This document shows, piece after piece, positions 26,167 to 34,103 of a stretch of 64,000 bases of DNA; positions within the stretch are counted from its first letter, which is position 1; every line of letters starts with the position of its first letter. The notes under the pieces are model-generated. The model worked only from the letters and a program-made list of their open reading frames with translations, had not been told where the DNA came from and did no database searches. Source of the stretch: DASRAA01 sp963814165 (lineage in GTDB: Bacteria; Acidobacteriota; Terriglobia; Terriglobales; Acidobacteriaceae); the NCBI GenBank assembly GCA_963814165.1, contig CAWFBW010000008.1, positions 1-64,000 on the forward strand, written 5' to 3'. The position numbers and the translations under genes were made by a program.

Positions 26167-27104
26167 ACCTTGCCGCCGCAATTCAGGAATTCGTCACTCA
26201 TAAGCGGGCACTCGGATTGGTCTATTGGCGAACGGAATACCACCTCAGAAGCCTCCTTGGTCAGGTAGGCGATGTTGAACTCCGAGGCATTTCGGTACAA
26301 CAGGTGGAACAGTTTCTCAAAGGCAGGCAAGAAACAGTCACCCGATTTTGGCTTTCCAAGTACCGTGCGGCAGGTGTCTTCTTCCGCTACGCAATTAGCC
26401 GTGGCTACATGGAGAGCGCTCCACTGCCGAAGTCGGTGCCCAAAATGCCGGCCCAGTTTGTCCCGTATCTATATTCCACTGATGAGATGCGGCGGTTGCT
26501 CGCTATCCCAGATTCCTGCTATCCCCCACGGTCGATCTTGGCGCCCCTGACGATGCGTACGCTTTTGCTTCTGCTGTATGGCACTGGGCTGCGTCTCGGC
26601 GAAGGGGCCTCGCTCAAGTGGGGTGATGTAGATCTCGAGGAGGGGTTGCTGACGGTTCGAGAGACCAAGTTCTTCAAGTCACGACTTCTCCCGGTGTCCT
26701 CCGACATTGTCAAGGTTTTGCGCGCCTACCGTGACCAGCAATGGCCAAGCAGTCCTGCTCCCGATACTCGGGTCTTCTGCACGAGACGACGGGCGGCGAT
26801 GACAAAAGACCACGCCTTCCGCATGTTCCAGTGGCTAAGAAGGGAGGCCGGTGTCCTCCGCTTCGACGGCGGACGTTTTCAGCCTCGGCTTCACGACTTG
26901 CGCCACACCTTCGCCGTGACCCGGTTGGTCACATGGTACCGCGAAGGGAAAGACGTACAACGTCTCCTTCCGCATCTCTCCGTCTATCTCGGGCACGTGA
27001 ACATTGAAAGCACCGCTTACTATCTCACGATGACCAAAGAGCTCTTACAGGAAGCGAACCGTTGTTTTGAACGCTACGCACTGGCGGAGGTGGAGCATGA
27101 TTGA
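26163..27104 (+). CDS. ritB: RitB tyrosine recombinase of RIT-1
   Basis: GTG 26163 overlaps the ritA stop. The 313-residue protein has an N-terminal core-binding region (IQEFVTHKRALGLVYWRTEY) and a catalytic domain with all signature residues: Arg in YGTGLRLGEGASLKWGDVDL, a Lys-bearing turn (RETKFFKSR), RLHDLRHTFAVTRL (H-x-x-R), LGHVNIESTAYYL (His and Tyr nucleophile). It is the middle member of the trio, and its length matches the RIT-2 counterpart (311). Confidence 0.92.
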   Translation: MNLAAAIQEFVTHKRALGLVYWRTEYHLRSLLGQVGDVELRGISVQQVEQFLKGRQETVTRFWLSKYRAAGVFFRYAISRGYMESAPLPKSVPKMPAQFVPYLYSTDEMRRLLAIPDSCYPPRSILAPLTMRTLLLLLYGTGLRLGEGASLKWGDVDLEEGLLTVRETKFFKSRLLPVSSDIVKVLRAYRDQQWPSSPAPDTRVFCTRRRAAMTKDHAFRMFQWLRREAGVLRFDGGRFQPRLHDLRHTFAVTRLVTWYREGKDVQRLLPHLSVYLGHVNIESTAYYLTMTKELLQEANRCFERYALAEVEHD

Positions 27105-28101
27105 TCGCTCAGCTCTCGGGCCATGGATTCGACGTTTCCTGCTTGAGCACGCTATGGGGGAACGTAATCTCTCGGTGAACACTCAGCACAGTTATCGAGA
27201 CACATTCTGTCTTCTGCTGCCGTTCGCTTCTCGTGAATGCAAGAAACCCGTCGACAGGTTGACCGTCGATGATTTGTCACCGGACCTCATCCGAATGTTT
27301 CTTGCGCATGTGGAAGACGCTCGTCATTGCTCGGTTGGTACCCGAAATCAGCGGCTTGCCACAATCCATTCCTGGGCCCGCTTCATCGGCGAGCGCAGCC
27401 CCGAGCACGTGTCTTGGTGCGGTCAGATCCGCACCGTCCCATTCAAGCGCTCACTAAAGAACTCGCTTTCATACCTGGAGAAGGACGAGATCGATGCACT
27501 CCTTGCCGCGCCAGACCGAAGCAGGAGCCAGGGACAGAGGGACTACGCTGTCTTGCTCTTTCTTTATAACTCCGGCGCACGGGCCAGCGAAGCTGCGGGC
27601 GTCCTTGTGGAACATCTCGAACCTGGCTCGACAGGTTCTGGGTCGGTGAAGCTTCTCGGCAAAGGCAGAAAGATCCGCTTTTGTCCGCTGTGGACCAAGA
27701 CCATGAATGCGCTCCTGCCTCTGACTCACGCACGACCGGGAACAGCCCCACTGTTTCTCAATCGTTATGGCGAACCGATCACACGTTTTGGCATCCACAC
27801 GCTGGTGGAACGGCACGCGCGGTCGGCAGCTAAGCAGGCTTTATCCTTACGAACAAAGCGCATCAGTCCGCACACCATCCGCCACACAACCGCTACCCAT
27901 CTGCTTCGCGCTGGTGTGGATATCAACACTATCCGTTGCTGGCTCGGACATGTGTCGTTGGAGACCACCAATGTCTATGCAGAAACTGACTTGGCGATCA
28001 AGGCGAAGGCTCTCGCAACTTGTGATCCGGGAAGCGGCAGGGTCACTAAGAGGAAGTGGCGCGACGATCCGAGTCTTATGGAGTTTCTGCGCGGTCTCTG
28101 A
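27097..28101 (+). CDS. ritC: RitC tyrosine recombinase of RIT-1
   Basis: ATG 27097 overlaps ritB by eight bases and has GGCGGAGGTGGAG just upstream. An earlier start in this frame (27067) would only add residues inside ritB. The 334-residue protein shows the core-binding domain (GERNLSVNTQHSYRDTF) and catalytic residues: Arg in NSGARASEAAGV, PHTIRHTTATHLL (H-x-x-R), CWLGHVSLETTNVYAETD (His, Tyr). It is the last gene of the element and ends 132 bases before the right inverted repeat. Confidence 0.92.
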   Translation: MIDRSALGPWIRRFLLEHAMGERNLSVNTQHSYRDTFCLLLPFASRECKKPVDRLTVDDLSPDLIRMFLAHVEDARHCSVGTRNQRLATIHSWARFIGERSPEHVSWCGQIRTVPFKRSLKNSLSYLEKDEIDALLAAPDRSRSQGQRDYAVLLFLYNSGARASEAAGVLVEHLEPGSTGSGSVKLLGKGRKIRFCPLWTKTMNALLPLTHARPGTAPLFLNRYGEPITRFGIHTLVERHARSAAKQALSLRTKRISPHTIRHTTATHLLRAGVDINTIRCWLGHVSLETTNVYAETDLAIKAKALATCDPGSGRVTKRKWRDDPSLMEFLRGL

Positions 28102-28233
28102 CCTGGTCGTGAGGGATGAATCCCAGAGCTGAGACCTCATGGATTTATCCCTCCTCCGACAACTACCGTCCCAGTTGACGACTGCAACGCAATGCCCGGA
28201 CACCCGACCCTCAACACCGCAGACTCCCAAAAC

Positions 28234-28316
28234 TTATGTGGCGCAGTAAACACGGCCGACTCCCGCAAAAGCAGGTCACGATGAGCATTGGCAACATAAC
28301 TGACATCACAACATAT
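28234..28316. repeat. Right inverted end repeat of RIT-1
   Basis: This is the plus-strand counterpart of 24698-24779 read in reverse. It runs directly into the second copy of the 10-bp direct repeat. It also contains the apparent new start codon and ribosome site of the helicase gene (28281). Confidence 0.8.
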
Positions 28317-30569
28317 CTCCGAACCCACAGCGAGGAGATCGGCAATCGCATTTTGTCGTCGTACCCGGCGCTGTTTGGTGCAGGCGAGGCACCGTCTCCA
28401 CTGCTCTCGCATATGCTCCGAACACCCTATCCGGCCCAAACCCTGGCAATTATGGGCGTGAGCAAGCGCTGGCAGTTGGCAAGCAATGCAAACGTTGTCG
28501 CGGAGTGCGGCTCTGGCAAGACACTCATTGCTCTCGGGAGCATGTTGGTGCATAGTGCCGGCAGACCATATTCGGCCTTGGTCATGGCGCCGCCGCACCT
28601 GGTCGAGAAATGGGCGCGGGAAACCTTCTTAACGCTGCCTCAGGTGCGAGTGTTCCTGATCGACGATATGCGCAATGGCGGCGATCCGAAAGATCCGCAC
28701 GGCATCAACGAAGTCCGGTTGCGTCGTGGTGAAATCGTGCGCGAAGGGCTGCACACATCGTTGGCTGAATTGCGGCGTCTGGGGCGGAAAGGGTGGCGAA
28801 GTCTCTGCCCCGGAACCACGATCTTCTGCATTGGCCGAGAGAAAGCAAAGCTCTCCTATTTCTGGAAGCACTGTTACGGCAAAAGCCGTTCTGGACGATA
28901 CCTGGGATCGGTCACGAATCCGGATACGGGTTGTCCAGTCGAGACGGATGGGGTGAGGCTGAGCGCGCTCGATTTCGAGAAGAAGCGCCTGCACCAGATC
29001 GTAGAGGACTCGAAGGCAGGCAAGACCAAATGCTCCGCGCTTTGGCAGGCGGACGGCAACAAGATCGTTCGCATGGCACCGACTGAATACATGGGACGCT
29101 TCATGCCGGAATGGTTTGATTACGCCATCGCGGACGAAATCCATCAGTTGGCCGGGGACACCGCTCAGGGCAATGCTCTCGGCGTGCTCAACAAGACGGC
29201 AAGACGGTTCCTCGGACTCACGGGAACTCTGCTTTCTGGCTATGCGGATGATCTGTTCAACACCCTGTTCCGCACCGATGCCAGGCGCATGACCGAGGAC
29301 GGTTACGAGTGGGGCTCCGCCGGCCGGGAACGATTCACCCGCGACTTCGGCGTGATCGAGACCATCGAGCGCATCACAGTCGAAGACAACGCCTGCTCGA
29401 AGAAAACCAAGAAGACGGTCACGATCAAGCGCAAGCCCGGCGCCTCGCCGCTGCTGTTCGGCAAGTATCTGATGGACCACTGCGCGTTCATTGGCCTGGA
29501 GGACATCTCGGACGGTTTGCCAAGTTATCGGGAGGAAGTCGTACCAGTGGCGATGGAAGAGCCTCTGAAGACGGCTTATGAGGAGCTCGAAGAGGAGATC
29601 ACTGCCTGCCTGAAGGAGCATCGCGGTAACAGCAGCGTCGCCAGCACCATGCTGAACGCACTGCTCGCATGGCCGGACCATCCGTATGGTTTCGGCACTC
29701 TGTACGGTTCTGAATTTGACCCAGAAACCAAATGCCGCGAGTCGTTTGTCATCGCCGAAACGGTTGATCTGGACAAGGACAAAACGTATGCGAAGGAGCG
29801 GGCACTCATCGAAGAAGTCAAAGCCCAGCTCGCACGCGGCCGCAAATGCCAGGTTTTTGCCGTCTTCACTAACAAGCACGACGTGACGGCGCGTCTGGAA
29901 CAGCTATTTCGATCCGAGGGAATACGGGCTGCGATCCTGCGGGCCAGCGTCCCAACTCACAGGCGGGAAGCCTGGTACCGTGAACAGCTGCGTCGTGGAA
30001 TCGATGTCGCAATCTGCCATCCCAAGATCGTTGAGACAGGGCTGGATCTGCTGGACTTTTCGACAATCCTGTTTCATGAGACGGGCTATTCACTTCATAC
30101 CTTACGTCAGCCCAGCCGAAGGTCATGGCGCATCGGACAGAGACGCCCAGTGGAGGTGAAGTTCTTTGCTTATGCTGGCACGATGCAGGAGGTCTGTCTC
30201 CGCTTAATGGGGAAGAAACTCCTAGTGGCCTTGGCCATGGAGGGCAAGTTCGCTTCCGAAGGTCTCCAGGCCATTGACGGTGATGACGACATGCTCACGG
30301 CGATGGCGCGTGAGCTGGTGGAGAACAAGGGTATTGGGGAGTCTGCGGACAGTGTGTGGCGCGCGCTCGGCCAATTGCGGCCCGCGACGCCAGCGCGAGC
30401 CGAGGAAGGTTCGGGGAACGTAGCGAATGAGCAACCGGAAGCTGACGTCCCGACAATACTGCCGATGCCGATCGATTCGATTCCGGGTGCAGCCCTCTTG
30501 GAGGCTGCCGGTTCGTCGCGTCGTTACCCATGCAGAGTAACACCTGCCGGGCAACTATCGCTATTCTGA
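28281..30569 (+). CDS. SNF2-like superfamily 2 helicase/ATPase
   Basis: About 762 residues. Motifs in order: Walker A ECGSGKT (about 75-81), ALVMAPPHLVEKW (motif Ia), DEAH-like ADEIHQ, LTGTLLSGY (motif III), ETGLDLLDF (motif V) and QPSRRSWRIGQRRP (motif VI with the SNF2-type arginine fingers). It is a large helicase with an inserted zinc-poor central domain, of the sort found on plasmid-like islands beside DUF932 genes. ATG 28281, with AGGT 7 bases upstream, lies within the right end of RIT-1, so the first 12 residues (MSIGNITDITT-) are encoded by the element. The native start is stranded at 24636. Confidence 0.88.
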   Translation: MSIGNITDITTYLRTHSEEIGNRILSSYPALFGAGEAPSPLLSHMLRTPYPAQTLAIMGVSKRWQLASNANVVAECGSGKTLIALGSMLVHSAGRPYSALVMAPPHLVEKWARETFLTLPQVRVFLIDDMRNGGDPKDPHGINEVRLRRGEIVREGLHTSLAELRRLGRKGWRSLCPGTTIFCIGREKAKLSYFWKHCYGKSRSGRYLGSVTNPDTGCPVETDGVRLSALDFEKKRLHQIVEDSKAGKTKCSALWQADGNKIVRMAPTEYMGRFMPEWFDYAIADEIHQLAGDTAQGNALGVLNKTARRFLGLTGTLLSGYADDLFNTLFRTDARRMTEDGYEWGSAGRERFTRDFGVIETIERITVEDNACSKKTKKTVTIKRKPGASPLLFGKYLMDHCAFIGLEDISDGLPSYREEVVPVAMEEPLKTAYEELEEEITACLKEHRGNSSVASTMLNALLAWPDHPYGFGTLYGSEFDPETKCRESFVIAETVDLDKDKTYAKERALIEEVKAQLARGRKCQVFAVFTNKHDVTARLEQLFRSEGIRAAILRASVPTHRREAWYREQLRRGIDVAICHPKIVETGLDLLDFSTILFHETGYSLHTLRQPSRRSWRIGQRRPVEVKFFAYAGTMQEVCLRLMGKKLLVALAMEGKFASEGLQAIDGDDDMLTAMARELVENKGIGESADSVWRALGQLRPATPARAEEGSGNVANEQPEADVPTILPMPIDSIPGAALLEAAGSSRRYPCRVTPAGQLSLF

Positions 30570-30609
30570 GAGGCCAACCGGGGAATGTTTTCTGAACAAC
30601 CAAGCTTCC

Positions 30610-30637
30610 TTGACAACAATCCATATATGGAGATAAA
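30610..30637 (+). promoter_or_regulatory. Promoter with palindromic operator for the Xre-RES pair
   Basis: TTGACA (30610-30615) and GATAAA (30632-30637) are separated by 16 bases and resemble a sigma-70 promoter. The palindrome CCATATATGG (30621-30630) lies in the spacer, a typical place for an autorepressing antitoxin to bind. Confidence 0.6.
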
Positions 30638-30661
30638 GTGCTACACAACTGGAGGACTCCT

Positions 30662-31099
30662 GTGGCTACCCAGACAATCCCGCGTGATCTAGGGCTGGAA
30701 TTAAGAAAGCTGCCTGATCTGACTGACTCCGCCACCCGTAAGCGGCTGAGTCCGGCGGCTATCGAAGCGGTTCTCAAGATTGCCGAGAAGTGGGCCTTGA
30801 AGAGCGACGATGCCATGTTACTGCTGGGAGGGATTTCCAACGGGAGGTATTACGGGCTGAAGAAGAGCCGCAAAGGCGTCCTGACGCAGGACGAGCTTAC
30901 TCGTATTTCTCTGCTGATCGGGATCTTCAAAGCCCTCAACATTCTGTTCAGCGAAAAACTAGCGAACCAATGGGTGTCAAGGCCGAACAGCAACCCAATG
31001 TTCAAGAACCAACCCCCTCTGGCGTTTCTGATCCAGGGTGGAATGCCTGGCATGCTCGCCGTCCGGCGATTGCTGGATAGCCGTCGTGGCGGAAGATGA
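30662..31099 (+). CDS. Xre/MbcA/ParS-type antitoxin
   Basis: GTG 30662 with GGAGGA seven bases upstream is preferred; GTG 30638 is possible. The 145-residue product has an N-terminal helical region (SPAAIEAVLKIAEKWALKSD), an HTH-like turn (AMLLLGGISNGRYYGLKKSR), and the C-terminal MbcA/ParS/Xre antitoxin segment (LLIGIFKALNILFSEKLANQ, then WVSRPNSNPMF, MLAVRRLLDSRRGGR). This fits the antitoxin of RES-type toxins, which neutralises by inserting its C-terminus in the toxin cleft. The toxin gene starts three bases after its stop. Confidence 0.88.
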   Translation: MATQTIPRDLGLELRKLPDLTDSATRKRLSPAAIEAVLKIAEKWALKSDDAMLLLGGISNGRYYGLKKSRKGVLTQDELTRISLLIGIFKALNILFSEKLANQWVSRPNSNPMFKNQPPLAFLIQGGMPGMLAVRRLLDSRRGGR

Positions 31100-31102
31100 G
31101 CC

Positions 31103-31783
31103 TTGCCTGCCACCGTTCAAGTTGACCAACGAGATACGCATCGTCTGATTCCCGCTCAATACGCGGAGGGCGGGGCGTCTGTGCTGACCAGGCTCACGGA
31201 GGACGGAGAACTTCTGGACGGGATCTTTGAGCTTGATAATGCCACCAACGACCGCCTTTTAGCAGAGTCAGGGCTGTTGCCCGGGATCGACGCCAGGGAA
31301 TTGGTCTTTGGAATTCCTTCCTATCGAATCATCAATGCGGCTTTCTGCCACGCGGCGCCGAACGGCTCCCGGTTCAATTCCGCCGATCGGGGCGCGTGGT
31401 ACGCGGGCTTTGAAGTGGAGACTTCACAGGCGGAAGTTGCTTACCACAAACAGCTCTGGCTGCAAGAAACGGATTGGAACGAAGAAGAAATTGCCGATTA
31501 CGTCGACTATCGGGCGGATTTCCGTGCCGAGTTCCACGACATTCGAGGAACGACGGAGCACACGGATTGTCTCTCTCCCACCAGCTATGCTGCTTCGCAG
31601 GCACTGGCAGCCCAGCTTCTGGAGACCGGCTCTGCGGGGATTGTCTATCCCAGCGTCCGCCGCACGGGTGGAACCTGCATCGCCTGTTTTCGGCCGGTGT
31701 TGGTGACGAACGTTCAGAAGGGTGAGAGGTTTACGTTCGTCTTCGCTGATTGGCGTACTCCGCCCACGATTCGGCCCTCTTAG
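31103..31783 (+). CDS. RES-domain NAD+ phosphorylase-type toxin
   Basis: Translation likely starts at TTG 31103, three bases after the antitoxin stop. The 226-residue protein has the RES core: PSYRIINAAFCHAAPNGSRF, NSADRGAWYAGFEVETSQAE, VAYHKQLW, and the conserved Ser of SYAASQALAAQLLETG, then GIVYPSVRRTGGTCIACFRP. R, E and S of the RES signature are all recognisable. Such enzymes degrade NAD+ in the cell, giving growth arrest. Together with the preceding gene it forms a complete type II system. Confidence 0.88.
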   Translation: MPATVQVDQRDTHRLIPAQYAEGGASVLTRLTEDGELLDGIFELDNATNDRLLAESGLLPGIDARELVFGIPSYRIINAAFCHAAPNGSRFNSADRGAWYAGFEVETSQAEVAYHKQLWLQETDWNEEEIADYVDYRADFRAEFHDIRGTTEHTDCLSPTSYAASQALAAQLLETGSAGIVYPSVRRTGGTCIACFRPVLVTNVQKGERFTFVFADWRTPPTIRPS

Positions 31784-31951
31784 CGGACACCTTCCGCTAG
31801 GCGTGCATCGTGCGAGTCAGGTGTTTATCCGTCGGATACAAAGCAATGCACAACCCAGAAAATGCCCCCAACGGTTCGAAGCGTTGAGGGCGGAGATACA
31901 TATGGATTTAGGTGCTCAAGTCATAGCACCAGCGGTACCAATTTCGTCCTC

Positions 31952-32764
31952 TTAACCCTTGATGGAGAACAGGCTTGGCTTAAAGTACTTGGCTTGGCCG
32001 ACCCGCCGCATCCAGTCCATTTCCTCTGGAGTCATTGGACCCTTGTCCAACGCGTCAAGCGCGGCTGTCAGATCGGACGGTGATCTGGGTCCAGTCAGGC
32101 AGAGGTCAACCGCCGAATTCGTCAAATTGAACCGATAACAATTACTTGCCGAGGGAACCTTATCTCCGACGGGCACCTTGTCAGGTTTCATCAAATCGCC
32201 CCAACAGGTAGCCGTGAACGACACGATCCCGGGTCTGACCTCAGGCGCCGGCAGCTTTGGGAAGATGTCTCGTTCAGCGCCCGGATGCACCGCGTTGTAG
32301 CGCACGTGAAGGACATCGACATTGCCGTTATAGTTAGCCATTGCTGCTGCCTGTGGCCGATTGTGGGTCGAGACGGCGATGGCGCGAATCAGACCGCGCT
32401 CGCGAAGCCGCAACGCCTGGTCGAAGATCGCCAGGCTGACGTCCTTGTTCCAGAGCCCCAGCAGAAGAATGTCAGCGTGATCCATGCCGAGCGACTTCAG
32501 GGCGCGTTCCAGGCTCCAAGGGACCATCGCGGCCACACGCGAATAGGACTGGATAACGAGGCAAAACTCATCGCGATGTGATCGCAGGCTGCGAAGTCCG
32601 GCACCGAATTTGGCAGTACGCATCGAGCCCCAATACAGGTAGTTGACACCCCGCTCAACGGCCATCTGTACGCAGCGTTCGTCGGCACCATAACTGGATG
32701 CGAGACCGAGACGGCCTACTTTCCAGCCTGTCTTACCCAGCGTTGTGGTCTTCCAGTCGGTCAT
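31952..32764 (-). CDS. Aldo/keto reductase-family protein with altered active site
   Basis: The 270-residue protein has an AKR-like TIM barrel: TTLGKTGWKVGRLGLASSYG start, SLERALKSLGMDHADILLLG, GLIRAIAVSTHNR, and LTNSAVDLCLTGPRSPSDLT near the C-terminus. The usual AKR segment with catalytic Asp and Tyr (x-DTA-x-x-YG) is replaced by ERGVNYLYWGSMRTAKFGAG, so the classic tetrad is not all present. It may be a distant AKR with another role. It is divergent from the gene at 32816 and lies between the two RIT elements. Confidence 0.75.
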   Translation of the reverse strand: MTDWKTTTLGKTGWKVGRLGLASSYGADERCVQMAVERGVNYLYWGSMRTAKFGAGLRSLRSHRDEFCLVIQSYSRVAAMVPWSLERALKSLGMDHADILLLGLWNKDVSLAIFDQALRLRERGLIRAIAVSTHNRPQAAAMANYNGNVDVLHVRYNAVHPGAERDIFPKLPAPEVRPGIVSFTATCWGDLMKPDKVPVGDKVPSASNCYRFNLTNSAVDLCLTGPRSPSDLTAALDALDKGPMTPEEMDWMRRVGQAKYFKPSLFSIKG

Positions 32765-32815
32765 CCCTTGTTCACCGAGATCCCAGAACTCAGGACCTGC
32801 ACATCAGGAATTGCT

Positions 32816-33487
32816 ATGGAACAGTTATACGCGAGCCAGTCCCAGTTGGTTTGTAAAGCAATCCTCTGCGTCGCCCCTGGTCGCATCAAAGTTCAGAGGC
32901 GACGCAAATACGTCTTCACAGACCAAATCGACCAGCTCATCCGAGCGGTTTATCTCAACCACCGAGACGGAAAGACACGTCCGGGCATCCGGCTACTGGC
33001 TAACAAGGTCGGTATGCCGCATTGGGCGCTGAAGAAGCGCGCCCGCGAATTGGGCCTGGCACGAACCAAAGAGCTGCCATGGAGCGAGGCGGAGTTGGGC
33101 ATTCTGTCCCGGTATGCGTGGATGAGCGATGAGCGAATCCGTCTCAAGCTGAAGGCTGCCGGATACTCCCGAACCGTAACCGGAATCCACCTTAAGTTGA
33201 AGCGGATGCGCTTCAAGCATGACGGCAGCTTCTATTCCGCGTACAGTCTTGCGCAAGCACTGGGGATCGACCCTCACGCCGTGACGCGCTGGATCAAGAG
33301 CGGCCATTTGAAGGCCAAATTCCGAGGCACGGCACGAGGCCCACAGCAGAACGGCGACATCTACCTGATCCAAGAGAAGGATGTACGCCGCTTCATCCTC
33401 GAACACCCAACTGACATTGACCTGCGCAAAGTGGACCAACTCTGGTTCCTGGATCTCTTAACCAACGGACTAGTGCGCGCCGCCTGA
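32816..33487 (+). CDS. DNA-binding-like hypothetical protein (two HTH segments)
   Basis: ATG 32816, with AGGA eight bases upstream, is chosen over 32768. The 223-residue protein is basic. Residues about 40-100 resemble a Myb/SANT- or resolvase-like HTH (IRLLANKVGMPHWALKKRAR, ELGLARTKELPWSEAELGIL). A second HTH-like segment near residues 140-170 (SLAQALGIDPHAVTRWIKSG) looks like an excisionase/MerR-type fold. It probably binds DNA, possibly for the host island. No family name recognised. The DUF932 gene follows 150 bases downstream. Confidence 0.6.
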   Translation: MEQLYASQSQLVCKAILCVAPGRIKVQRRRKYVFTDQIDQLIRAVYLNHRDGKTRPGIRLLANKVGMPHWALKKRARELGLARTKELPWSEAELGILSRYAWMSDERIRLKLKAAGYSRTVTGIHLKLKRMRFKHDGSFYSAYSLAQALGIDPHAVTRWIKSGHLKAKFRGTARGPQQNGDIYLIQEKDVRRFILEHPTDIDLRKVDQLWFLDLLTNGLVRAA

Positions 33488-33637
33488 GATCTCTCGTTCG
33501 TAAGTTGCTTGACCGCGAAGACGAACCCGTCTGTTGCGGTCGGGCGCCGCACCGCCGGAAGCGGCACACCCACTCCGGAAAATCGCAGACCTCGTTGTCT
33601 GCTGGTTTTCCCGATTTCCATTGTTGGAGGAGATACG

Positions 33638-33952
33638 ATGCAAGAAACAACCGTAATCGAGCAGGACCAGCCAGTTGCGGCAATTCTCAGCCCTGTACCC
33701 GACCCAGCTCCGACCATGACGCTGTGCTCCTATGGCGCCAAGCTGACCCGCGAAGAACTGGCTCGGGTGGCAACGCCGGCGGCCACAGCAACCCACAAAC
33801 CCATTCCCCACATTGCCGTTGTCGAGAAGTTGATCGAAGCACTCGGCTTTCGCCAGATTGGCGTGGTGCGGGAGGAATACGCCGTTTCATCGGACGGGAT
33901 GCGCATGTTCGGCGTGATGGACCTTAGCTCCGGCTTCGACGGCTGCCGTTTT
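33638..33952 (+). pseudogene. DUF932 protein, N-terminal part cut by RIT-2
   Basis: ATG 33638 follows GGAGGAGATACG. The 105 codons before RIT-2 encode the family N-terminus (HKPIPHIAVVEKLIEALGFR, then QIGVVREEYAVSSDGMRMFG and SSGFDGCRF). The break lies in the CCGTTTT repeat at 33946-33952, and the frame continues in the second copy at 37358-37364 as AIGLRNSHDKSF. DUF932 proteins are phage/plasmid-associated, of unknown role. The truncated frame reads a further 17 residues into the element and stops at 34006. Confidence 0.88.
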
Positions 33953-33977
33953 CATGCCGACTGGCCGATTATGCCGA
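33953..33977. repeat. Left inverted end repeat of RIT-2
   Basis: Starting at the direct repeat, CATGCCGACT followed by a GATTATGCCGA half-site matches the reverse complement of 37306-37330 at about 22 of 25 positions. A further TCGGCATAATC copy lies inward at 34047-34057. Confidence 0.8.
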
Positions 33978-34103
33978 TACCATCTGGGCTCCGAGTGCAT
34001 TCCTGAATATCGGCACTGAGTTCTCCGCTTCACAGTGGGATTTTGTTCGGCATAATCCTCCCATCTTTGTCCTGGCACGAGAGCCAGGAAGCGGAGGATA
34101 GAA

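Larger units (their letters stand above)
24663..28323 (+). mobile_element. RIT-1: Recombinase-In-Trio element
   Basis: Three consecutive, overlapping tyrosine recombinase genes (ritA broken, ritB, ritC) are bounded by inverted end repeats and by a 10-bp direct repeat TATCTCCGAA (24663-24672 and 28314-28323). This is the defining layout of RIT elements. The insertion lies inside the first codons of an SNF2-like helicase gene. The left end carries an extra perfect palindrome. With ritA interrupted by a TAA, the element may now be immobile unless another source supplies the function. Confidence 0.88.

Noticed and set aside
28629..29879. Long minus-strand open frame opposite the helicase
   Set aside because: It is a mirror of the helicase codon pattern, with no family features.
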